Source: Candidatus Omnitrophota bacterium (GTDB lineage: Bacteria; Ratteibacteria; UBA8468; B48-G9; JAFGKM01). From it: 16,488 nucleotides of DNA. Below are positions 6,432-12,531 of this stretch, piece after piece. The DNA is taken from NCBI GenBank assembly GCA_023819365.1, contig JAMWBP010000003.1, positions 1 through 16,488 on the forward strand. Reading direction: 5' to 3'. Both the position numbers and the translations under genes were made by a program. Below the pieces are notes generated by a model. That model did no database searches. It had not been told where the DNA came from and was given only the letters and a program-made list of their open reading frames with translations. How positions within the stretch are numbered: the first letter of the stretch is position 1; the number at the start of each line of letters is the position of its first letter.

Positions 6432-8264
6432 ATGAAAAACAAAGGCAGAAGAGATGGCGTGGCAATGATAATGGTGCTTGTTATGATAATTATCTTTGCC
6501 GCCCTTATCCTTGCTGTAGTTATCTCCTCCACAACTGCAATAAGAAGAGCCCACTTTTACAAAGACAAAACAATAGCACTCCAGGTGGCTCAGGCAGGTA
6601 TACAAGAAGTACTCTATCGTATGAATTATAGCCGGTATGACACAGGGCAATATCCGGCTTTTAACACTCCATCAGAAGATATAGTACTTGCTGGTTTTCC
6701 CTCCGGAGCAAAGGCAACATTAATGTTAGATACTTCCTGTGAAACAAAGATTATATCAACCGGAACATACAGGGGAAGGACAGCAGAGGTATCAGTAAAT
6801 ATTAAAGGATATGCAAAACTTAATGATACACTTAACTCCGAGACAAGTGGTATCCCTGAGGCATTCAACAAACATACAATATATGCAAAAAATCTCCAAT
6901 TTAGTGGTACTCCGCCATCAAATATATCAATTAAAGGGAATGTAATGAGCGAAAGTATTACAAATAAACCCTCTGGACTGACAGAAGCCACCTGGACAGA
7001 GACAATTATTAACTTATCAGATATGGTCCACTTTGAAACATCTGTAGCCACTTTTACTGTTAACCTTAATCTCCCTTCTGACCCTGGTGTATATGATGAT
7101 ACATATACTGAGACAGGTATGCTAATAAATAGTACATATCCAGGGGGTATTAGTGTTAACGATACTCCTGACCCTGCCCCCGGTGTCTACTGGAGTGGCT
7201 CAACATATCTTTTTGGAAGAGACAACAGTAATACCAACCCCGAAGATTTTAACTCAGGGGGCAGAACAATTCTTGTTCAGGCGAATGCCCAAATTCCAAA
7301 TAATGCGGGGAATGTTACCATTGATAGATATTTTAAAATAGCAGCAACAAAGAATTTGTCAATAGATAAAAATATAAACACTACTACAAGTTCTAACTTC
7401 TGTCTGGATATGACAGGTGCTTCTTTGACAATAGCATCCGGAATTACAATAACTGGAGACCTTGCTGTTAAAGAAGTAGCACTGACACTGAATAATAATA
7501 TCACCGGAAAAGTAAAATGTAACAAGGATATTACAGTAAATGGGGGCTCTATAGGTGGAGATGTGATTTCAAGTAGTACTATTACAATCAGTGGAGGGAC
7601 TATCAATGGAAGTGCCTCTGCAACTGGAGATATTACAGTAAGTGGTGGAACTATAAATGGGAGTGTGCTTTCAAATGGAAGTATTACAATCAGTAGTGGA
7701 ACTATAAATGGAAGTGCTGTCTGTTATAATACATCTTCTGTATCTCATACAATTACTATCTCAGGTGGGACCATAAATTCAACAAACTCTGACTATGATG
7801 CTGCAGTATATATACATAACAGTTCTTCAGGGAGTGCCGGAACGATAAATATATCTGGTCCTACTAATATCGTTCTTGGGGAAAACCAGAGATCTGGAAT
7901 TGCAGTAGTTGCTGCAAATGGAACTATAACAATAGGAAGTCCTTTTACGATAAACTATCCTTCTGATCCTCCTTCTCAGTTTGCAATTGTGAATTATTGT
8001 GGTAATAGTGCGAATGTAGCAATAAATGCAAACAATTTTAATTTCAGGGGAAGTATGTATTCTTACAGGAATATAACTCTGAATGATAACACCCAGACCA
8101 TTACAGGTATACTTGTTGCCGGAGATACATTACAAATAGGCAGAAATACCTCTATTATCTATGACCCCAAGCCGTATCTGGAAAATTCAAGGGTATATAA
8201 AGGGTTTTTCTGGGGCAGAAGGAGATATGTTCCTGTGCCTGGTAGTTGGCAGATAAGATGGTAA
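6432..8264 (+). CDS. PilX/GspK-like minor pilin with a beta-helix repeat domain
   Basis: This 610-residue envelope protein starts with a short basic leader, Gly9, and a hydrophobic helix at about 10-32 (VAMIMVLVM...), followed by a polar amphipathic stretch. This is the PilX/GspK-type N-terminus, which lacks the usual Glu at +5. The large C-terminal part is Ser/Thr/Asn/Gly-rich. Residues 367-440 hold four consecutive 17-residue units of the form ITxSGGTINGS plus a variable tail, the fourth with six extra residues, and a fifth unit begins at 441. This periodicity resembles a right-handed beta-helix or bactofilin-like polymerising fold. The end (GSWQIRW) resembles C-termini I associate with PilX-like proteins. 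Start ATG has GGAGG four bases upstream. It is far larger than a typical PilX (about 170-200 residues). Likely role is pilus assembly or a tip/surface adhesin; the exact function is unknown. Confidence 0.75.
   Translation: MKNKGRRDGVAMIMVLVMIIIFAALILAVVISSTTAIRRAHFYKDKTIALQVAQAGIQEVLYRMNYSRYDTGQYPAFNTPSEDIVLAGFPSGAKATLMLDTSCETKIISTGTYRGRTAEVSVNIKGYAKLNDTLNSETSGIPEAFNKHTIYAKNLQFSGTPPSNISIKGNVMSESITNKPSGLTEATWTETIINLSDMVHFETSVATFTVNLNLPSDPGVYDDTYTETGMLINSTYPGGISVNDTPDPAPGVYWSGSTYLFGRDNSNTNPEDFNSGGRTILVQANAQIPNNAGNVTIDRYFKIAATKNLSIDKNINTTTSSNFCLDMTGASLTIASGITITGDLAVKEVALTLNNNITGKVKCNKDITVNGGSIGGDVISSSTITISGGTINGSASATGDITVSGGTINGSVLSNGSITISSGTINGSAVCYNTSSVSHTITISGGTINSTNSDYDAAVYIHNSSSGSAGTINISGPTNIVLGENQRSGIAVVAANGTITIGSPFTINYPSDPPSQFAIVNYCGNSANVAINANNFNFRGSMYSYRNITLNDNTQTITGILVAGDTLQIGRNTSIIYDPKPYLENSRVYKGFFWGRRRYVPVPGSWQIRW
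7530..7802 (+). repeat. 51-base in-frame tandem repeats (17-residue units)
   Basis: Units begin at 7530, 7581, 7632 and 7683, exactly 51 bases apart, with a fifth start at 7752 after an 18-base insertion in unit four. The shared core reads ATTACA, then a GGxACTATxAATGG-like segment. Unit one is the most diverged; units two to four are close at nucleotide level, which suggests recent duplication. The repeats encode the beta-helix turns of the minor pilin. Confidence 0.8.
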
Positions 8265-8268
8265 AAAA

Positions 8269-8310
8269 CCCTCACCCTATCCCTCTCCCCAGAGAGGAGA
8301 GGAAAAGGGG
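8269..8310 (-). repeat. REP-like palindromic element, copy B (inverted relative to copy A)
   Basis: It begins five bases after the stop of the beta-helix minor-pilin gene. Stem CCTCTCC (8282-8288) pairs with GGAGAGG (8296-8302). The minus strand carries four G-runs with three-base loops (AGA, ATA, TGA), again a perfect quadruplex motif. The final GGGG (8307-8310) sits eight bases before the next ATG, so the element appears to supply that gene's ribosome binding site. Confidence 0.8.
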
Positions 8311-8318
8311 ATGATAAG

Positions 8319-8822
8319 ATGAAAAAGGGCTTTACAATACTGGAACTGGTGGTATCAATATTTCTTATAGCGGTTGTTATAGGAACTGTCCTGCTTATAA
8401 TGGCTGCAAATCTTAATATTATTGATAAGGCGAATGATATACTTGTGGCAAATGCACTGGCACAATATACAATAGAGGATGTTAAAAATATAGAGTTCCC
8501 TCCAGTATATTATGATAGACAGACAAGGTTTGGAGATAGGATTGTTATACCTGCTTCTTCCCCTTCTACTTATAAAAGCCCTGATGAGGTTGACCCGGTA
8601 AATGATGGGAACGACTGGACACCAGAAGAGATGCAAGATAAGTATATTGTAAAGCGATACAACTTCAGATATGATGGGAGTGGTGGTTTTCTTTCAGATG
8701 CTACACAGTCGGATACAGACAGGACAATGAGCCACAGGGTAGATGTATATGTTTTAAGAAAAAGGGATAAAGCACTTATACTTAATGACAGTATTTTAAT
8801 TTCAAGGGATGGATGGCAATGA
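8319..8822 (+). CDS. Type IV minor prepilin, PilV/GspI-like
   Basis: This 167-residue protein has a class III signal peptide, MKKG followed by FTILELVVSIFLIAVVIG. Prepilin peptidase would cut between Gly4 and Phe5, and Glu9 is the conserved Glu at +5 of the mature protein. The hydrophobic helix runs to about residue 30. The remainder is a short globular domain (YNFRYDGSGG, then a beta-rich end with MSHRVDVYVLRK) resembling PilV/GspI-type minor pilins. It would sit in the inner membrane and enter a pilus or pseudopilus. It lies between the beta-helix protein and a PilW-like gene, overlapping the latter by four bases. No major pilin, assembly ATPase or secretin is in the window, so the host machinery must be elsewhere. 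Confidence 0.85.
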   Translation: MKKGFTILELVVSIFLIAVVIGTVLLIMAANLNIIDKANDILVANALAQYTIEDVKNIEFPPVYYDRQTRFGDRIVIPASSPSTYKSPDEVDPVNDGNDWTPEEMQDKYIVKRYNFRYDGSGGFLSDATQSDTDRTMSHRVDVYVLRKRDKALILNDSILISRDGWQ

Positions 8823-9400
8823 GAAAAAAGAATGGTTTTACCCTTGTAGAATTGATGGTTGCAATGGCTATAGTGGTTGTTGCTTTTGGGCTTGTAACAT
8901 ATCTATATACAAGAGCCGCAAAGATAAGAAAAATAGTGGTGGTAAACAATGAAGTCCAGCAGGCACTTTCCCAGATTATGGATATACTCACCTATGGAGA
9001 TAAGGCGCACTGGGGAATTATTCATTCAACAGGACTGAATGATGTTACTCAGTATGACACTTATATCTCCCTTAAAAATGGGACAGATACAATGGATGTG
9101 AATATAAACTCTTCCGGAAATATAGTAGTAAACTGGACAGGGAGTACACCAGTATCAATAACCCTTAACATAGATGAAAAAGTAGCAGTCATCACAGATA
9201 TTCCTTACAGGTCAAGTTTCAGATATCTTGACCTGATGGGAAATGAGATACCTCAACCTATAACCTCTCAATCTGACAGAGATAAGGTCTCTTTCATAAA
9301 AATTACACTCTGGGCACGTTCTACAGACCCTTCATTTAAATTGGCTGAGCCGGTTCCTCTGGTAACAGGTGTGAAGTTATCTAATAGACACTCTTTTTAA
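8819..9400 (+). CDS. Type IV minor prepilin, PilW/GspJ-like
   Basis: The protein starts with the class III signal peptide MRKKNG followed by FTLVELMVAMAIVVVAFGLVTY. The cleavage site is after Gly6, with Glu11 at +5. The rest (193 residues in total) looks like PilW/GspJ: a long N-terminal helix followed by a beta-rich domain (VSFIKITLWARSTDP near the end). The start at 8819 forms an ATGA overlap with the upstream stop and lies ten bases after AAGGG. An ATG two codons earlier (8813) is four bases from the same AAGGG and remains possible. It is the last gene of the three-gene minor-pilin operon; no convincing terminator follows. Confidence 0.85.
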   Translation: MRKKNGFTLVELMVAMAIVVVAFGLVTYLYTRAAKIRKIVVVNNEVQQALSQIMDILTYGDKAHWGIIHSTGLNDVTQYDTYISLKNGTDTMDVNINSSGNIVVNWTGSTPVSITLNIDEKVAVITDIPYRSSFRYLDLMGNEIPQPITSQSDRDKVSFIKITLWARSTDPSFKLAEPVPLVTGVKLSNRHSF

Positions 9401-9459
9401 TATCCACCCTACCTTCTTCCTTCAGTCCTCTCACGATTAATTGACACATCCGGAAAAAT

Positions 9460-9489
9460 TTGTTAGAAAGACCAGAAAAATGATATAAT
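9460..9489 (+). promoter_or_regulatory. Promoter of the kinase-phosphoesterase operon
   Basis: TTGTTA (9460-9465), an 18-base spacer and TATAAT (9484-9489), the latter preceded by TGA to give a perfect extended -10. This is the best complete promoter in the window. The predicted start, around 9496, coincides with the base of the hairpin that follows. Confidence 0.7.
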
Positions 9490-9495
9490 AAAAAG

Positions 9496-9531
9496 GCAGG
9501 GGAAATTTTATTGCCATAATATTGCCCCTGC
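9496..9531 (+). promoter_or_regulatory. 5' untranslated hairpin at the predicted transcription start
   Basis: GCAGGGG (9496-9502) pairs perfectly with CCCCTGC (9525-9531). The stem continues inward with AT pairs and two mismatches to a four-base loop. There is no downstream T-run. It lies between the promoter and the kinase start codon (9545), so it may stabilise the message or act as an operator or structured leader. Confidence 0.6.
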
Positions 9532-9544
9532 TGAAAGAGATATT

Positions 9545-10324
9545 ATGAGGGAAAAGGCAGAGTATGTAGTAAAACTCACAGGAGATGTATTTAACGGCTA
9601 CAAAGTGGAAGAGAAGATATGGCAGGGAGCAACATCCACTGTTTATAGATGTAGTGGCAATGGTAGATACGGCAATATAGTGGCAATAAAGGTTCTACAT
9701 CCATACAGAAACCAGCCATCCCAGATACAACAGTTTATAAGAGAAGCAAAAATTCAGGCAGGTTTGAGACATAACAATATAGTAAAGGTCTACGGGATTG
9801 GTAGGAAAGAACATCTCGTCGCTATCTTTATGGAATATGTGAATGGAGTAAGTTTGAGGATGGCTTCCCAGACAATAAACATCCCAGCAGGGACCCTTAT
9901 AAGATTATTTATTGACCTTGCAGAGACAGTGGACTATATACATAAAAGAGGGATTATACATAATGATATAAAGCCAGAAAATATTATTATAGGTAAGGCA
10001 TTAAATATTTTAAAGCTCACTGACTTTGGTTATGCTGAAAAACTCTCCAGATGGTTTGGAAGAAAAAATTTCTACAGGGGTGGCACAGAAGGATATATGG
10101 CACCAGAGAGAACCAGGGGTATAAGTGATAAAAGAAGTGATATATATTCTATCGGGGTCTTACTGGATGAGTTTCTGAAAGATAAGTTGGAAGGTAGAGA
10201 AGATATATATTCAATAATTGTGAAGGCAACACATCAAGATCCATTCAAAAGATATCAGAGTGCTGCAGAACTGAAGTTTGACCTTGAAACATTGTATCTG
10301 GATTATCAGGAGAAATTCTCTTAA
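9545..10324 (+). CDS. Soluble Hanks-type serine/threonine protein kinase
   Basis: Phosphorylates Ser/Thr on protein targets using ATP. The 259 residues are essentially a bare kinase domain, with no membrane segment or PASTA repeats. Catalytic residues are present: Lys49 (VAIK), helix-C Glu67, Asp141 and Asn146 in the catalytic loop, Asp160 in DFG and APE at 186-188. Two features are unusual. The glycine-rich loop reads IWQGATSTVY, keeping only the middle glycine (Gly28), with Trp26 and Ser31 in place of the others. The catalytic loop is HND instead of HRD (Asn140), making it a non-RD kinase that may not need activation-loop phosphorylation. The site GTEGYMAPE is typical. The ribosome binding site is weak (AAAGAG). 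The stop overlaps the next gene as TAATG. Substrates are unknown; the phosphoesterase downstream is a likely partner. Confidence 0.93.
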   Translation: MREKAEYVVKLTGDVFNGYKVEEKIWQGATSTVYRCSGNGRYGNIVAIKVLHPYRNQPSQIQQFIREAKIQAGLRHNNIVKVYGIGRKEHLVAIFMEYVNGVSLRMASQTINIPAGTLIRLFIDLAETVDYIHKRGIIHNDIKPENIIIGKALNILKLTDFGYAEKLSRWFGRKNFYRGGTEGYMAPERTRGISDKRSDIYSIGVLLDEFLKDKLEGREDIYSIIVKATHQDPFKRYQSAAELKFDLETLYLDYQEKFS

Positions 10325-11052
10325 TGAGAATAGGTATTGTCTCTGATGTACATGGAAATCTTGAAGCCCTCAATTCAACCCTTCTTTTTCTTAATGGTCG
10401 AATTGATTTTCTTGCTGTTTTAGGGGATACAGTTGGCTATGGACCTGACCCTGAAGATTGCATTGGGATTGTTAAGACAAAGGCAAATCTTATACTTAAA
10501 GGAAACCATGAACAAGGTATTATCACAGGGAATTATACTGCCTTTAAGGATATTGCAAGGACCTCTCTTGAATGGACAGCAAGGGTGATTACTTCAAATT
10601 CCCTGAAATGCATTAAAGAGTTTAAAGAAACAGCAGAACTGGAAGACATTATGTTTGTACATGCTGCTATTTCATCCCCTCTTTTTAAGTATATTCTCAG
10701 AGATAAAGATGCGATGAATGAATTTCCCCTGCTGAATAAGAAGATATGTTTTATAGGACACACCCATATTCCAGTTGTATATAAGAATAAAGAAAACAAG
10801 ATAGACCTCATATATCCTGACTTCAGTGGTAAGATGGAAATAGAGATAGGAGAGGGGAAATATATAATAAATACAGGAAGCACAGGACAGCCAAGAGATG
10901 GTTTTCCCTTCGCCTGTGTTTCTATATATGATACAGAAAAGCATCTTTTTACCCTTCATCGTATAGAATATCCTGTAGAGATTACAAGGAAGAAGATATT
11001 GGAAAAAGGACTACCTTCTGTGCTTGCTAGAAGGGTGGTACAGGGAATTTAA
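10324..11052 (+). CDS. Calcineurin-like metallophosphoesterase (PP2A/ApaH-like)
   Basis: The 242 residues contain the full metal-binding set of the family: Asp8 and His10 (SDVHGN), Asp35 (LGDTVGYGPDP), Asn61-His62 (GNHE), His113 (VHAA) and GHTH at 145-148. The motifs resemble the large bacterial group classed with diadenosine tetraphosphatase and PP2A-type phosphatases. Candidate substrates are phosphoproteins, phosphodiesters or nucleotides; sequence alone does not choose. The usual GNHD is GNHE here. The start codon overlaps the kinase stop by one base, so the two are translationally coupled and may oppose each other. No signal peptide or membrane segment is visible, so it is likely cytoplasmic. 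Confidence 0.88.
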   Translation: MRIGIVSDVHGNLEALNSTLLFLNGRIDFLAVLGDTVGYGPDPEDCIGIVKTKANLILKGNHEQGIITGNYTAFKDIARTSLEWTARVITSNSLKCIKEFKETAELEDIMFVHAAISSPLFKYILRDKDAMNEFPLLNKKICFIGHTHIPVVYKNKENKIDLIYPDFSGKMEIEIGEGKYIINTGSTGQPRDGFPFACVSIYDTEKHLFTLHRIEYPVEITRKKILEKGLPSVLARRVVQGI

Positions 11053-11077
11053 ATTTTTTCTGAAGCAATAAAAAGTG

Positions 11078-11086
11078 TGGTATTAT
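11078..11086 (+). promoter_or_regulatory. Extended -10 promoter directly in front of pyrR
   Basis: TGG is followed by TATTAT (11081-11086), with only a poor -35 at the expected distance. The predicted start falls at about 11092-11094, on the pyrR ATG at 11093, which would give a leaderless message. Only 40 bases separate pyrR from the upstream stop, so readthrough from the phosphoesterase gene is also possible. Confidence 0.45.
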
Positions 11087-11092
11087 AAACAT

Positions 11093-11611
11093 ATGAAAAA
11101 GATAATAAGTGCCAGAGAAATGGAATATATTATTAAAGAGTTAGCAACAAGTATTAAAAAAGAGATGGGTATAGATAATATAGCAATTGTGGGTATAAAA
11201 AGAAGGGGGGCTGTGCTTGCTGATAGAATAAAAAGATATCTGGGAGTAAAGGATATACCGATTGGATATCTTGATATTACATTTTATAGGGATGATTTTA
11301 GCACTGTAGGTGCACATCCAGTTATTTCTGAAACAGAGGTTCTTTTTGATATAGACAATAAAAAAATTCTACTTGTCGATGATGTGTTATTTACAGGAAG
11401 GACTGTAAGGGCTGCACTTGATGCACTTACAGATATGGGTAGACCTGCACTGGTGAAACTTTTTGTCCTTATAGACAGAGGGTATAGGGAATTACCTATA
11501 AGTGCTGATTTTGTTGGTAAATCAATAAAAACCAAGAAGAATGAAATGGTGGAGGTAAGGGTAAAAGAGATAGATGGAGTGGATGAGGTTGTTTTAGTGG
11601 ATAAAAAATGA
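11093..11611 (+). CDS. pyrR: PyrR: pyrimidine operon regulator / uracil phosphoribosyltransferase
   Basis: In characterised bacteria PyrR binds pyr mRNA in response to UMP to attenuate transcription, and many homologues also make UMP from uracil and PRPP. The 172 residues contain the PRPP-binding signature VDDVLFTGRTVRAALDAL (95-112), the basic segment KRRG (36-39) and a C-terminal LIDRGYRELPISADFVGK match to known PyrR. The ATG at 11093 gives the N-terminus expected for the family; a GTG at 11075 would add six unlike residues. Neither start has a good ribosome binding site. The stop overlaps pyrB as ATGA. No PyrR-type attenuator can be seen before pyrR or between pyrR and pyrB, so its regulatory target is not evident here. 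Confidence 0.93.
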   Translation: MKKIISAREMEYIIKELATSIKKEMGIDNIAIVGIKRRGAVLADRIKRYLGVKDIPIGYLDITFYRDDFSTVGAHPVISETEVLFDIDNKKILLVDDVLFTGRTVRAALDALTDMGRPALVKLFVLIDRGYRELPISADFVGKSIKTKKNEMVEVRVKEIDGVDEVVLVDKK

Positions 11612-12531
11612 AATGGAAAAGAAAGGATTTGATAGGACTTGAGGACCTTACAAAGGATGAGATAGAGACAATCCTTGATATGGCGGTTTCTTTTAAAGAG
11701 ATAAGTACTCGCAGTGTTAAGAAGGTCCCACCTTTAAGGGGGAAAACTGTGGTGAACCTTTTTTTTGAGCCGAGTACCCGCACAAGGACATCATTTGAAC
11801 TTGCAGCAAAACGGCTTTCTGCCGATGTTTTGAGTTTTGATGTATCCACATCGAGCGTATCTAAAGGAGAGACCATAGTAGATACTGCAAAAAATATAGA
11901 GGCAATGAAGGTGGACTGTTTTATTGTAAGACATTCCATAGCAGGGGCACCACAGATTATAGCAGAGAATGTTTCTGCATCAGTTATAAATGCAGGCGAT
12001 GGTTGTCATGAACATCCTACTCAGGCATTGCTTGACCTTTTTACTGTAAGAGAGAAACTAGGAAAGATAAAAGGTTTAAAGATTGCTATTATAGGAGATA
12101 TACTTCATAGTCGTGTTGCAAGATCAAATATCTGGGGATTTACAAAGTTAGGTGCTTATGTATGTGTTTGTGGTCCACCAACAATTGTGCCTTGTGAGAT
12201 AGAAAAGATGGGAGCAAAAATTACATATTGCCTTGATGAGGCATTAGAAGATGCAGATGTGGTTTATCTTTTAAGATTACAGAGAGAAAGGCAGAAAGAA
12301 AATTTTCTTACATCTCTTAAAGAATACAGCAATTATTATGGTATTGATGAAGAAAGGTATAAAAAGATACTAAAAAATCATGGATTTATTATGCATCCTG
12401 GACCAATGAACAGGGGTATAGAGATAAAATCAGATATTGCTGAAAGGGACAGATCCCTTATACTGGAGCAGGTTACAAACGGCATTGCAGTAAGGATGGC
12501 AACTCTATATCTCACTATAGGGGCAAGGTAA
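11608..12531 (+). CDS. pyrB: Aspartate carbamoyltransferase catalytic subunit
   Basis: Condenses carbamoyl phosphate with aspartate to form carbamoyl aspartate, the committed step of pyrimidine synthesis. The 307 residues show the carbamoyl-phosphate loop PSTRTRTSFE (from 55), Lys86 in SKGET, HEHPTQALLD (134-143) and the aspartate-site region MHPGPMNRGIEI near the C-terminus. These motifs separate it from argF. The start overlaps the pyrR stop by four bases and the stop overlaps the helicase start (TAATG). A pyrI regulatory subunit is not adjacent and pyrC, the usual next gene in pyrR-led operons, is absent. Control is probably through PyrR and operon transcription. Confidence 0.97.
   Translation: MKWKRKDLIGLEDLTKDEIETILDMAVSFKEISTRSVKKVPPLRGKTVVNLFFEPSTRTRTSFELAAKRLSADVLSFDVSTSSVSKGETIVDTAKNIEAMKVDCFIVRHSIAGAPQIIAENVSASVINAGDGCHEHPTQALLDLFTVREKLGKIKGLKIAIIGDILHSRVARSNIWGFTKLGAYVCVCGPPTIVPCEIEKMGAKITYCLDEALEDADVVYLLRLQRERQKENFLTSLKEYSNYYGIDEERYKKILKNHGFIMHPGPMNRGIEIKSDIAERDRSLILEQVTNGIAVRMATLYLTIGAR

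Noticed and set aside
6086..6650. Overlapping minus-strand reading frames (148 and 88 codons) across the peptidase/pilin junction
   Set aside because: They run antisense to well-supported genes and through the REP-like element, with low-complexity products and no recognisable family.
6312..8310. CRISPR array formed by the repeated elements
   Set aside because: Only two clear copies about 1.9 kb apart, in opposite orientation and with a gene between them; no spacers and no cas genes.
9441..9489. TTGACA at 9441-9446 as the -35 of the kinase promoter
   Set aside because: It lies 37 bases before the TATAAT hexamer, far beyond a workable spacer; TTGTTA at 9460 has the right distance.
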